Shown: positions 1-7,265, counted from the first letter of the stretch. The stretch is DNA of 8,436 nt from Roseobacter sp. (GCA_024636425.1 JAGXHB010000003.1:1-8436); one strand, 5' to 3'. Notes: a model not told the origin generated them from the sequence alone. Made by a program: numbers and translations.

Positions 1-70
1 ATCAACGGTTCGCACGAAATCTGCGGGGATTCTGCCGATGATCAGGAGCCATGCACGCAGAATAAAGGCA

Positions 71-102
71 AACGCCCCGCCCTTGTTCAAGGGCGGGGCG
101 TT
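71..102 (-). terminator. Rho-independent terminator of icd
   Basis: Two perfect 15-base arms, AACGCCCCGCCCTTG at 71-85 and its exact reverse complement at 88-102, form a very GC-rich stem with a minimal loop. On the minus strand the stem is followed by a T-rich tail (TTTGCCTTTATTCTG, reading down from about position 72). It begins 11 bases past the icd stop codon, so it most likely ends the icd transcript. The 60 bases further left contain no gene I can support. Confidence 0.88.
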
Positions 103-113
103 GCGCGGCGTCT

Positions 114-2327
114 TTAGCCAATGATCGCGTTCAGCGTGGCAGAGGGGCGCATGACCGCTTCGGTTTTGGCCGGGTCGGAGTGGAAATATCCCCCCAGATC
201 GACCGCCTTGCCCTGAACCTCGGCCAGCTCGGCCAGGATCTTGTCTTCGTTCTCGGCCAGCTTTTCGGCGATGGGTTTGAAATGCGCTGCCAGATCGGCG
301 TCGCTTGTCTGCTCTGCCAGCGCCTGCGCCCAGTACATCGCAAAATAGTAATGGCTGGCACGGTTGTCCGGCTCGCCGACCTTGCGCGACGGCGATTTGT
401 TGTGGTCGAGCACGCCTTGCGTCGCGGCGTCAACGGCCTTGCCCAGAATCCGGGCCTTTTCGTTGTTCTTCTGATCGGCCAGAAACTTCAGGCTTTCGCC
501 AAGCGCGCAGAATTCACCCAGCGAATCCCACCGCAGGTGGTTTTCCTCGACCAGCTGCTGCACGTGTTTGGGGGCAGAGCCACCGGCACCGGTTTCGAAC
601 AGGCCACCACCCTGCATAAGCTTCACGATCGACAGCATCTTGGCCGAGGTGCCCAGTTCCAGAATGGGGAACAGGTCGGTCAGATAGTCGCGCAGCACGT
701 TGCCGGTGATCGCGATGGAGTTTTCGCCCTTGCGGATTGTCTCCAGCGTCTGGCGCGTGGCCTTGGCGGGGGACATGATCTGGAACTTGTCGGCCACGCC
801 CTTGGCTTCCAAAATCGGCTTCACATAGGCAATCAGCTCGGCGTCATGGGCGCGGTCCGCGTCCAGCCAGAAGATCGCCTCGCAGCCTTCGGCCTTCTGG
901 CGGTCAATGGCCAGTTGCACCCAGTCTTCGATGGGGGCCTTGCGGGCCGATGCGGCGCGCCAGATGTCGTTCGCCTCGACCTTGTGCTCAGAAATCACAT
1001 CGCCATTGGCCGCGATCATCTTGACCGTACCGTCTGCGGAAATTTCGAACGTGGTGGGGTGCGAGCCGTATTCTTCTGCCTTCTGCGCCATCAGACCGAT
1101 GTTCTGCACGGTGCCCGAGGTGGTCGGGTCCAGCGCGCCGGTTTCTTTGAAATACTTGATGCTTTCGTCATAGACGGGCGCATAGGAGTTGTCGGGGATC
1201 ACGCAGTTGGTGTCGTGTTCCTTGTTGTCCGGCCCCCAGCCCTTGCCGCCCGCGCGGATCAGCGCTGGCATCGACGCGTCGATGATCACATCAGACGGCA
1301 CATGCAGGTTGGTGATCCCCTTGTCGGAGTTGACCATATACATCGGCGGACGCGCATCCATCGCCTCTTTCACAGCCGCCTTGATCTCGGGTTTGTCGTC
1401 GATCCGGGACATCATGTCACCGATGCCGGCGTTCGGGTTCACGCCTGCGGCCTTCAGCTCGTCACCGTATGTGTCAAAGACTGGTTTCAGGAATTCCCGC
1501 ACGGCATGGCCAAAGATGATGGGGTCAGAGACCTTCATCATCGTCGCCTTCATGTGCAAGGAAAAGAGCGTGCCGTCCTTCTTGGTTTCTTCGATCTGTT
1601 CGGCCAGAAACGTGTCCAGCGCCTTTGCCGACATGAAGGTTGTATCGACCACGGTGCCTGCGGGAAAGCTCACGCCGTCTTTCAGCACGGTTTCAGACCC
1701 GTCTGCGGCGACATGCACGATTTTGGCGGCACCGGCCTGCGCATCGCTCAGCGTCAGTGATTTCTCGTTCGAGAAGAAATCACCGCCCGACATCGAGGAT
1801 ACCTTGGTCTTGCTGTCCTTGGACCATGCACCCATCGAATGGGGGTTGGCCATCGCGTATTTCTTGACCGCACCGGCGGCACGGCGGTCGGAGTTCCCCT
1901 CGCGCAGGACCGGATTCACAGCCGAACCTTTGAGCGCGTCATAAGCGGCACGGGCCTTTTTCTCGGCGTCGGTTTCCGGCGCTTCGGGATAGTCAGGGAT
2001 CGCATAGCCTTGGGCTTGCAGTTCCTTTACCGCAGCCACCAGCTGTGGCACGGAAGCCGAGATGTTGGGCAGCTTGATCACGTTCGCATCGGGTTGCTTC
2101 ACCAGTTCACCCAGCACGGCCAGATCGTCGGTCTGCCTTTGATCGGCGCTCAGCGCGTCGGGGAAGGCGGCCAGAATACGGCCCGCCAGAGAAATGTCGC
2201 GCGTGCCCACAGTGACGCCGGCGGCATCGGCAAAGCTGCGGATGATCGGCAGCAGCGAATAGGACGCAAGCTCGGGTGCCTCATCGACTTTGGTGTAAAT
2301 GATATCGGGGGTGTTGGTATCAGCCAT
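114..2327 (-). CDS. icd: NADP-dependent isocitrate dehydrogenase, monomeric type
   Basis: This 737-residue protein oxidatively decarboxylates isocitrate to 2-oxoglutarate with NADP+ in the cytoplasmic TCA cycle. It belongs to the single-chain (IDH-II) family, usually about 740 residues, and is unrelated in length to the roughly 400-residue homodimeric enzymes. The N-terminus (MADTNTPDIIYTKVDEAPEL) is typical. The substrate loop GSAVNPVLREGNSDRR spans residues 134-149, with Ser135, Asn138, Arg142 and Arg148. The stretch GNVLRDYLTD (542-551) carries Arg546, Asp547 and Asp551. His588, Arg599 and Arg648 fall where the Azotobacter enzyme binds NADP (compared from memory). All expected active-site residues appear present. 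The frame stays open for 191 codons upstream, but that extension runs antisense into the neighbouring gene. ATG 2327 fits the family start and has a modest AAAGG upstream. The gene is transcribed alone and divergently from the aldolase-like gene. Confidence 0.96.
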   Translation of the reverse strand: MADTNTPDIIYTKVDEAPELASYSLLPIIRSFADAAGVTVGTRDISLAGRILAAFPDALSADQRQTDDLAVLGELVKQPDANVIKLPNISASVPQLVAAVKELQAQGYAIPDYPEAPETDAEKKARAAYDALKGSAVNPVLREGNSDRRAAGAVKKYAMANPHSMGAWSKDSKTKVSSMSGGDFFSNEKSLTLSDAQAGAAKIVHVAADGSETVLKDGVSFPAGTVVDTTFMSAKALDTFLAEQIEETKKDGTLFSLHMKATMMKVSDPIIFGHAVREFLKPVFDTYGDELKAAGVNPNAGIGDMMSRIDDKPEIKAAVKEAMDARPPMYMVNSDKGITNLHVPSDVIIDASMPALIRAGGKGWGPDNKEHDTNCVIPDNSYAPVYDESIKYFKETGALDPTTSGTVQNIGLMAQKAEEYGSHPTTFEISADGTVKMIAANGDVISEHKVEANDIWRAASARKAPIEDWVQLAIDRQKAEGCEAIFWLDADRAHDAELIAYVKPILEAKGVADKFQIMSPAKATRQTLETIRKGENSIAITGNVLRDYLTDLFPILELGTSAKMLSIVKLMQGGGLFETGAGGSAPKHVQQLVEENHLRWDSLGEFCALGESLKFLADQKNNEKARILGKAVDAATQGVLDHNKSPSRKVGEPDNRASHYYFAMYWAQALAEQTSDADLAAHFKPIAEKLAENEDKILAELAEVQGKAVDLGGYFHSDPAKTEAVMRPSATLNAIIG

Positions 2328-2359
2328 GTTCTCACGCCTTTCAGGAAGTTTGGTATGCG

Positions 2360-2365
2360 ATAGTA
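2360..2365 (-). promoter_or_regulatory. Candidate -10 box for icd
   Basis: On the minus strand TACTAT lies about 33 bases before the icd ATG, a reasonable place for a -10 element. The same hexamer sits at the -10 position of the SRP RNA gene at the right edge of the window. No good TTGACA-like -35 lies 16-18 bases upstream. Instead there is a GGAAAGTTCC partial inverted repeat at 2375-2384, so the promoter may be weak, activator-dependent or wrongly placed. Confidence 0.35.
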
Positions 2366-2448
2366 CACTAAAGCGGAAAGTTCCACTGTCTCTTGATCCC
2401 ATATACGGCGAATTTATGCGGAGAATAGGGGGAATGGCGCATTGCTGC

Positions 2449-2479
2449 TTGCCCATTCGGGTCTGCGCGACGCTATACT
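2449..2479 (+). promoter_or_regulatory. Candidate promoter of the aldolase-like gene
   Basis: TTGCCC (2449-2454) and TATACT (2474-2479) are separated by 19 bases. This resembles a housekeeping sigma promoter with a slightly long spacer. The predicted start near 2486 leaves a short leader that contains a strong ribosome binding site, AGGGAGGA at 2493-2500. Confidence 0.4.
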
Positions 2480-2507
2480 GACCCAATATCTCAGGGAGGA
2501 GACAACC

Positions 2508-3335
2508 ATGAACGACCAATCCACGATGCAAAGAGGGACCGGATTCGACATTCCCGACCCCGCCGATCTGCCCAGTCTCAAGGGCAAAGTGTCCGCTGAG
2601 GAATGGAAACTGCGCTGCGAACTGGCCGCGACCTACCGTCTTTGTGCGATGCATGGTTGGACGGATCTGGTGTTCACCCACATCTCGGCACGGTTGCCGG
2701 ATGAAGACGGGCAGGAGCGGTTTCTGATCAATCCCTATGGCCTGATGTTCGACGAAATGACGGCTTCGGCGCTGGTGAAAATCGACCTTGAGGGAAATAT
2801 CTGTCAGGAAACGCCCTATTTCATCAATCCGGCGGGGTTCACCATCCATTCCGCGATCCACGCCGCGCGACATGACGCGGGCTGCGTGATCCATGTGCAC
2901 ACGCCATATGGCGTCGCGGTGTCAGTCCAAAAGGGTGGTTTGCGGCGCTACACCCAGTTCTCGATGATCGTGAACAACGATCTGGCCTATCACGACTACG
3001 AAGGGATTGCGCTGAACCTGGATGAACGCGCGCGCATCGTGAACGACATCGGCGACAAAAGCCTCCTGATGCTGCGCAACCATGGCACTTTGTCGGTCGG
3101 GCCGAACTGTGCGCTGGCGTTCCTGCGGATGTATTTTCTGGAGAACGCCTGCAAGACGCAGATTTTCGCCCAAGCCGCTGGCGGCGAGGAGTTTTTGCAT
3201 GAAGAAACCCAAGACATGGCCGATCTGGTGGCCAAGCAGGCGGCAGGGGCCTTCACGCCCGGCAACGGTGACAATCTTGTCTGGCCGGGTCTGATGCGCA
3301 AACTCAAGCGGACCAATCCGGGTCACGATGCCTGA
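2508..3335 (+). CDS. Class II aldolase/adducin-family protein
   Basis: This 275-residue protein has the class II aldolase/adducin head fold over roughly residues 35-225. Three histidines match the family's metal ligands: His129 and His131 in VIHVHT, and His192 in RNHG. The catalytic glutamate that precedes them in true sugar-phosphate aldolases such as FucA appears replaced by Gly110 in the segment INPAGFTIHSAIHAARHDAG. That segment reads more like adducin and the many uncharacterised proteobacterial homologues. The metal site may be intact while retro-aldol chemistry is doubtful, so the substrate is unknown. The start at ATG 2508 is set by AGGGAGGA 7 bases upstream; an in-frame extension back to 2442 is less likely. 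The gene is divergent from icd and followed by a GC-rich hairpin, so it is probably transcribed alone or with partial read-through into the next gene. Confidence 0.9.
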   Translation: MNDQSTMQRGTGFDIPDPADLPSLKGKVSAEEWKLRCELAATYRLCAMHGWTDLVFTHISARLPDEDGQERFLINPYGLMFDEMTASALVKIDLEGNICQETPYFINPAGFTIHSAIHAARHDAGCVIHVHTPYGVAVSVQKGGLRRYTQFSMIVNNDLAYHDYEGIALNLDERARIVNDIGDKSLLMLRNHGTLSVGPNCALAFLRMYFLENACKTQIFAQAAGGEEFLHEETQDMADLVAKQAAGAFTPGNGDNLVWPGLMRKLKRTNPGHDA

Positions 3336-3343
3336 AGCAGTAC

Positions 3344-3370
3344 CCGCGCCCCGCGTATCTTGGGGCGCGG
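3344..3370 (+). terminator. GC-rich hairpin after the aldolase-like gene
   Basis: CCGCGCCCC (3344-3352) pairs perfectly with GGGGCGCGG (3362-3370) around a 9-base loop, starting 9 bases after the stop codon. The tail (CTGGTCTTCTG) is only moderately T-rich, so it is either a weak intrinsic terminator or an attenuating or mRNA-protecting hairpin. The rest of the 101-base gap before the next gene shows no clear promoter. Confidence 0.5.
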
Positions 3371-3436
3371 CTGGTCTTCTGCGACTGGTTGGGTCAGACT
3401 GGCGCGCAAACACGACAGTCAAAGGCCAACCCCATC

Positions 3437-4012
3437 ATGAAATCCTATCCCAAAGTCTGGTTCCTGCGCCACGGCGAAACCGAATGGAACGCTGAAGGGC
3501 GCGTGCAGGGGCAGACCGAATCCGTGCTGTCCGAGCGTGGGCGCGAACACGCACGCCAGCAAGCCATTCTGATGGCACCGATTTTGGCGACCAACCCGCC
3601 CTGCATCGTGTCGCCGCTCAAACGCACGCGCCAGACGGCTGACATCGCCCTTGGCGGGCGCACCTACCGGACCGATGACCGCCTGAAAGAGGTGTTCGCC
3701 GGCGAGTGGGAAGGCCATCTGCGCGCCGACATCTTCAAGAACCTGCCCGAGGGTATCACCCCGGAAAGCCCTCATATGGAGTTCTATTCGGCGGCCCCCG
3801 GCGGGGAAGGGTTCGACGTGTTTCAGGCGCGGGTGCATGATTTCGTCGAAACGCTGACAGAGCCTACCGTGATCGTTGCCCACGGGCTGAGCGGGCAGTT
3901 GCTGCGCGGCGCGCTGTGTGGGCTAAACCGGGTCGAGCTTGGGCAGCTGAGCAATCGGCAAGGCGTGGTCTATGTGCTTGAAAACGGTGTCGAAACGGTA
4001 CTGGAAACCTAA
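3437..4012 (+). CDS. Histidine phosphatase family protein (phosphoglycerate-mutase-like)
   Basis: This 191-residue cytoplasmic protein belongs to the histidine phosphatase superfamily. The signature LRHGETEWNAEG starts at residue 10, with His12 as the expected phospho-accepting nucleophile and Arg11 beside it. SPLKRTRQTA (59-68) supplies the second phosphate-binding arginine, Arg63. Glu85 in LKEVFAGEWEG is the likely acid/base, and His149 in IVAHG completes the phosphate pocket. All core residues are present. The length is that of small broad-specificity or CobC-like phosphatases and is too short for a canonical glycolytic mutase of about 250 residues, so the substrate cannot be named. ATG 3437 is preceded by AAAGG at 3421-3425; a TTG further upstream at 3389 is open but adds no conserved sequence. 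Its stop codon overlaps the recR stop from the other strand. Confidence 0.92.
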   Translation: MKSYPKVWFLRHGETEWNAEGRVQGQTESVLSERGREHARQQAILMAPILATNPPCIVSPLKRTRQTADIALGGRTYRTDDRLKEVFAGEWEGHLRADIFKNLPEGITPESPHMEFYSAAPGGEGFDVFQARVHDFVETLTEPTVIVAHGLSGQLLRGALCGLNRVELGQLSNRQGVVYVLENGVETVLET

Positions 4013-4602
4013 AGCGACTTTCGCGCGCGCATGGCCGCCGTGATGGTGCCGTCGTCCAGATAATCCAGTTCTCCTCCGATCGGCACACCTTGGGCCAGCG
4101 ATGTCAGTTGCACCCGGCCTTCAAGCTGATCCGCGATGTAATGCGCGGTCGTCTGCCCGTCGATGGTGGCGTTTAGGGCGAGGATCACCTCGCTGATCGC
4201 CTCCTCGGTCACGCGGTCGATCAGCCGGGGGATGCGCAGTTCCTGCGGGCCCACGGCATCAAGTGCGGAAAGCGTGCCGCCCAGAACATGATAGCGCCCC
4301 TTGAACACCCCCGAGCGTTCCATCGCCCAGAGATCGGCCACATCTTCGACCACGCAAATCTCGCCGTTGGCGCGCTTTTCAGAGGTGCAGATATCGCAGA
4401 TGTCGCCCGTGCCGATATTGCCGCAGTTCAAACATTCGCGCGCAGTTTCGGCCACGGTCTGCATTGCCTGCGCCAAGGGCGATAGAAGGATCGCGCGCTT
4501 GCGGATCAGATGCAGCACGGCACGGCGGGCAGACCGGGGGCCAAGCCCCGGCAGCCGCGCCATCATGTCGATCAACGCATCAATGTCGCGTGTGCTGCTC
4601 AT
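4009..4602 (-). CDS. recR: Recombination mediator protein RecR
   Basis: RecR (197 residues, normal length) works with RecF and RecO to load RecA onto single-stranded gaps during repair. In order it shows a helix-hairpin-helix (LPGLGPRSARRA, 17-28), a four-cysteine zinc finger (Cys57, Cys60, Cys69, Cys72), a Toprim domain from about residue 80 (ICVVEDVADLWAME) including YHVLGGTLSALDAVGP, and a C-terminal tail with the conserved LAQGVPIGGELDYLDDGT. It is the last gene of the dnaX-ybaB-recR cluster. There is no convincing Shine-Dalgarno sequence before ATG 4602, only GC-rich sequence with a GGGGCCCC palindrome, so expression may depend on translational coupling. Its stop (TAG, 4011-4009) overlaps the stop of the convergent phosphatase gene, and no terminator separates them. 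Confidence 0.97.
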   Translation of the reverse strand: MSSTRDIDALIDMMARLPGLGPRSARRAVLHLIRKRAILLSPLAQAMQTVAETARECLNCGNIGTGDICDICTSEKRANGEICVVEDVADLWAMERSGVFKGRYHVLGGTLSALDAVGPQELRIPRLIDRVTEEAISEVILALNATIDGQTTAHYIADQLEGRVQLTSLAQGVPIGGELDYLDDGTITAAMRARKSL

Positions 4603-4679
4603 CGGTGGGGGCCCCGCAGCGTTGGTCCAAAAAAGATTTTATGCCTTCGGCGAGGATTTTGATCCATTTGGAAGGATCA
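4599..4679 (-). other. ybaB-recR junction with a possible 22-codon coupling ORF
   Basis: A 22-codon frame starts at ATG 4667-4665, 9 bases after the ybaB stop, and ends with TGA at 4601-4599. That TGA overlaps the recR start as ATGA. It has no Shine-Dalgarno sequence of its own, and the peptide is basic (RRRHK near the start) with no recognisable family. The segment also contains TGATCC/GGATCA arms (4660-4665 and 4674-4679), a T6 run on the minus strand, and GGGGCCCC at 4608-4615. It may be a translational-coupling leader or simply a spacer; coding is unproven. Confidence 0.25.
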
Positions 4680-5021
4680 GAACGGCAGCTTCATGTCCGC
4701 AGGCAGGCCCATGCCTTCGGTCAGCTTGCTCATCTCGGCCTGCGCGCGGTCGGAGGCTTTGGATTGTGCGTCCTTGATCGCAGCAAGGATCAGATCCTCG
4801 ACCACTTCCTTTTCGTCGCCATTGAAGATCGACGGATCGATATCAAGTGATTTCAGCTCGCCCTTGGCGGTGCAGGTCGCCTTGACCAGACCGGCACCGG
4901 ATTCACCTTCGACGATGATGCTGTGCATGTCTTCTTGCAGTTGCGCCATTTTGCCCTGCATTTCCTGCGCGGCTTTCATCATCTTGGCCATGTCACCCAT
5001 GGCACCCAAACCTTTAAGCAT
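4677..5021 (-). CDS. ybaB: YbaB/EbfC family nucleoid-associated protein
   Basis: This is a 114-residue DNA-binding protein of the YbaB/EbfC family, which forms small dimers that coat and bend DNA. The N-terminal helix rich in Met, Lys and Gln (MLKGLGAMGDMAKMMKAAQE, 1-20, continuing to about 33) is the family's long dimer-forming helix. The central strands include the typical VEGESGAGLVKATCTAKGELKSLDIDPS (37-64), and the C-terminal helix (EVVEDLILAAIKDAQSKA) ends in a Met/Pro tail. AGGAGA at 5029-5034, 7 bases before ATG 5021, is one of the best ribosome binding sites in the window. The gene sits between dnaX and recR with gaps of 64 and 74 bases, as in most proteobacteria, and is presumably co-transcribed with them. 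Confidence 0.96.
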   Translation of the reverse strand: MLKGLGAMGDMAKMMKAAQEMQGKMAQLQEDMHSIIVEGESGAGLVKATCTAKGELKSLDIDPSIFNGDEKEVVEDLILAAIKDAQSKASDRAQAEMSKLTEGMGLPADMKLPF

Positions 5022-5050
5022 GTCGTCTTCTCCTGAAGCTGGTGTTGGCT

Positions 5051-5081
5051 TTTATATGCGGATCGCGAAGCTGCGCGACAA
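5051..5081 (-). promoter_or_regulatory. Possible internal promoter before ybaB
   Basis: On the minus strand TTGTCG (5081-5076) and TATAAA (5056-5051) lie 19 bases apart in the short AT-richer gap between dnaX and ybaB. It could give extra ybaB-recR transcription independent of dnaX. The spacer is longer than optimal and the evidence is sequence similarity only. Confidence 0.27.
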
Positions 5082-5085
5082 GGGG

Positions 5086-6822
5086 TCATTCATCCTCGAA
5101 GGGATCCCATTCGTCTTCGACCTCGGGCAAGGCTTCTGCCACGGCGGCGGCGGCGATGTCCTGGGGCGTGCGGATCGACAGGATCTTCGCCCCCGGAAAA
5201 GTCGCCATGACCGCCTGCATCAGCGGGTGGTTTTCGGCCTGCGATTTCAGCGCGTTTTCCTTGGCATCGCGCACTTCAGCGATGGTTTCAGCATCGCTTT
5301 TGCCGACGATTGTGACGGCCCAGCGGTTTCCTGTCCACAGTTGCAACCGCGATCCCAGCCGCTGCGCCAGATCGCGGGGCGCGTCATCTGTGGGGGCAAA
5401 CTCGATGCGTCCGGGCTGATAGGCGGCAAGGCGGAGCGTATTTTCAACCTCGACCAGCAGCTTGACGTCGCGGTTGGCGCGGATCAGCTCGACCACATGG
5501 TCAAACGTCGGAAACCGCGCCAGCGCCTGCTCGACGGCCGGGGCCACGGCGGCCATCGTCGCGCCCGACGTGTGTCCGCCCTGCTGGGTCCGCTGCGCCG
5601 TGGCGTTTACGTTGCTGCCACCGCCTGAGGTGCCAGGTGCGCCGGAGACAGCGGGCGGCGGCGTGGCATTGCCAAGTTTGCGCACCAGTTCTTCGGGGCT
5701 CGGCAGATCGGCCACGTGGGTCAGTCGAATCACGGCCATTTCTGCTGCCATCATCGCGTTGGGGGCGCTTGCGACTTCGTCCAGCGCCTTGAGCAGCATT
5801 TGCCAGAGCCGGGTCAGCACGCGCATCGGCAGCGTTTCGGCCATCTGCAACCCGCGGCTGCGTTCCTCGGGCGATACGGTCGGATCCTCCGCGGCATCGG
5901 GCGTGATCTTGACCACTGATACCCAATGCGTGATCTCGGCCAGATCGCGCAGGACCGCCATCGGATCGGCCCCGTCGGAATACTGGCCGCTCAGCTCGCT
6001 CAGCGCGCCGGCCGCGTCACCGCGCAGGATCATGTCGAACAGATCGAGCACACGGCCCCGGTCGGCCAGCCCCAGCATCGCGCGCACCTGCACCGCTGTC
6101 GTTTCGCCCGCGCCGTGGCTGATCGCCTGATCCAGCAGCGATGTGGCATCGCGCGCCGACCCTTCGGCGGCCCGCGTGATCAGCGCCAGCGCGTCATCGG
6201 CAATCTGAGCATCTTCGGCCGAGGCGATCTTGCGCATCAGGGCGATCATCACTTCGGGTTCGATCCGGCGCAAGTCAAACCGCTGGCAGCGCGACAGCAC
6301 CGTCACCGGCACCTTGCGGATTTCGGTTGTGGCAAAGATGAATTTCACATGCTCGGGCGGTTCTTCGAGCGTTTTCAGCAGGGCGTTGAAGGCCCCTGTC
6401 GACAGCATGTGCACTTCGTCGATGATATAGACTTTGTAGCGGGCAGATGCCGCCCGGTAATGCACGCTGTCGATGATCTCGCGGATGTTGCCGACGCCGG
6501 TGTTTGAGGCCGCGTCCATTTCCATCACATCGACATGACGGCCTTCCATGATGGCCACGCAATGTTCGCACACGCCGCAGGGTTCGGTGGTGGGGCCGCC
6601 GGTGCCATCCGGCCCGATGCAGTTCATCCCCTTGGCGATGATCCGGGCCGTCGTGGTTTTGCCGGTGCCGCGAATGCCCGTCATGATGAACGCCTGCGCG
6701 ATGCGGTCGGCGGCGAACGCATTTTTCAGCGTGCGGACCATGGCATCCTGCCCGACCAGATCGGCAAAGGTCTCTGGCCGGTATTTACGGGCAAGAACGC
6801 GGTAGGCGGAAGGTGCTGACAT
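5086..6822 (-). CDS. dnaX: DNA polymerase III subunit gamma/tau
   Basis: This is the 578-residue ATPase subunit of the clamp loader. An AAA+ core spans about residues 1-250. It has Walker A GIRGTGKT (49-56), a zinc module with Cys68, Cys82, Cys85 and Cys88, Walker B VYIIDEVHM (131-139), and the sensor/arginine-finger stretch FATTEIRKVPVTVLSRCQRF with SRC at 177-179. Domain III follows to about 370. A flexible Pro/Gly/Ser/Thr-rich linker covers about 386-425, and the tau C-terminal region (about 428-578) includes NHPLMQAVMATFPGAKI and an acidic tail DEWDPFEDE. In the linker I see no run of A or T resembling the E. coli frameshift site, so a separate gamma product is not evident. MSAPSAYRVLARKYRPETF is the usual start; the ribosome binding site before ATG 6822 is poor (CAGGG). 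It heads the dnaX-ybaB-recR cluster. Confidence 0.97.
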   Translation of the reverse strand: MSAPSAYRVLARKYRPETFADLVGQDAMVRTLKNAFAADRIAQAFIMTGIRGTGKTTTARIIAKGMNCIGPDGTGGPTTEPCGVCEHCVAIMEGRHVDVMEMDAASNTGVGNIREIIDSVHYRAASARYKVYIIDEVHMLSTGAFNALLKTLEEPPEHVKFIFATTEIRKVPVTVLSRCQRFDLRRIEPEVMIALMRKIASAEDAQIADDALALITRAAEGSARDATSLLDQAISHGAGETTAVQVRAMLGLADRGRVLDLFDMILRGDAAGALSELSGQYSDGADPMAVLRDLAEITHWVSVVKITPDAAEDPTVSPEERSRGLQMAETLPMRVLTRLWQMLLKALDEVASAPNAMMAAEMAVIRLTHVADLPSPEELVRKLGNATPPPAVSGAPGTSGGGSNVNATAQRTQQGGHTSGATMAAVAPAVEQALARFPTFDHVVELIRANRDVKLLVEVENTLRLAAYQPGRIEFAPTDDAPRDLAQRLGSRLQLWTGNRWAVTIVGKSDAETIAEVRDAKENALKSQAENHPLMQAVMATFPGAKILSIRTPQDIAAAAVAEALPEVEDEWDPFEDE

Positions 6823-6855
6823 AAGGGCCCTGCGATAGGATTCGGATCAGGGGAC

Positions 6856-6884
6856 AGGATAGGCCGCGCGCGCCCAAGCGTCCA
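6856..6884 (-). promoter_or_regulatory. Candidate dnaX promoter
   Basis: On the minus strand TGGACG (6884-6879) and TATCCT (6861-6856) are separated by exactly 17 bases within the 68-base gap between the DUF202 gene and dnaX. Transcription would start near 6849, giving a leader of under 30 bases. The match to consensus is partial. Confidence 0.42.
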
Positions 6885-6890
6885 CCGCTG

Positions 6891-7253
6891 TCACAGCAGC
6901 CAAAGGATCACGCCGACGGCAAAGGCTGCGAGGCTGAACAAAACCGACAGGAACAGCATCCGCCGCTTGGACGGCGCAGTGGTATCATGGCCGTCCAGCC
7001 GCCTCTGTGTCGCGCTGGCGGTACGTTGCGCGACCCAGAAGATACAGATGGCACCAAAGACGAAGATGCTGGCGACTGCTTTGGCAACCCACGTGGGTTC
7101 AAAGTCCCGAAACAGTGCTTGCAGCCCCAAGGTCACCGCCAGCGACCCCATGCCCGTGCGAATCCATGCCGCAAAGGTCCGCTCGTTGGCAAGAATAGTG
7201 CGGTCTTCCGCCCAATCCGTGCGATCTTCGGCAAGGTCGTTCTTATTCGTCAT
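6891..7253 (-). CDS. DUF202 family (YidH-like) small membrane protein
   Basis: This 120-residue inner-membrane protein of unknown function carries the family hallmark RTILANERTFAAWIRTGM (18-35). Three hydrophobic segments follow, at about 36-49, 57-75 and 99-119, separated by a basic stretch (RTASATQRRLDGH and SKRR). The hallmark is extended upstream into a heptad pattern: residues 7-13, 14-20, 21-27 and 28-34 all fit xAxxRTx, so Ala, Arg and Thr repeat every seven residues just before the first membrane span. The ATG at 7253 is the first in frame with the family-like start. The gene is divergent from the metallopeptidase and lies 68 bases upstream of dnaX on the same strand. A functional link to dnaX is not implied, because a separate dnaX promoter is plausible. 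Confidence 0.88.
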   Translation of the reverse strand: MTNKNDLAEDRTDWAEDRTILANERTFAAWIRTGMGSLAVTLGLQALFRDFEPTWVAKAVASIFVFGAICIFWVAQRTASATQRRLDGHDTTAPSKRRMLFLSVLFSLAAFAVGVILWLL

Positions 7254-7265
7254 TGTGCGACTGTG

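Noticed and set aside
1..60. Possible gene ends or starts at the left edge on either strand
   Set aside because: Short open stretches exist in several frames, but 60 bases give no motif or signal to choose among them.
180..1760. A 526-codon open frame on the plus strand, wholly antisense to icd
   Set aside because: The minus strand encodes a full-length, clearly recognisable enzyme. The antisense translation is His/Arg/Gly/Val-rich with no domain I recognise, as expected from high-GC codon bias.
1839..2363. Plus-strand 174-codon frame opposite the icd N-terminus
   Set aside because: Antisense shadow of icd, with no family resemblance and no convincing start signal.
2328..2900. 191-codon upstream extension of icd in the same frame
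   Set aside because: It runs antisense through the aldolase-family gene, and the family start matches ATG 2327.
5501..5700. Possible programmed frameshift in dnaX producing a short gamma form
   Set aside because: No slippery A/T run with a following stop is visible in the linker region. Other open frames here are GC-bias shadows.
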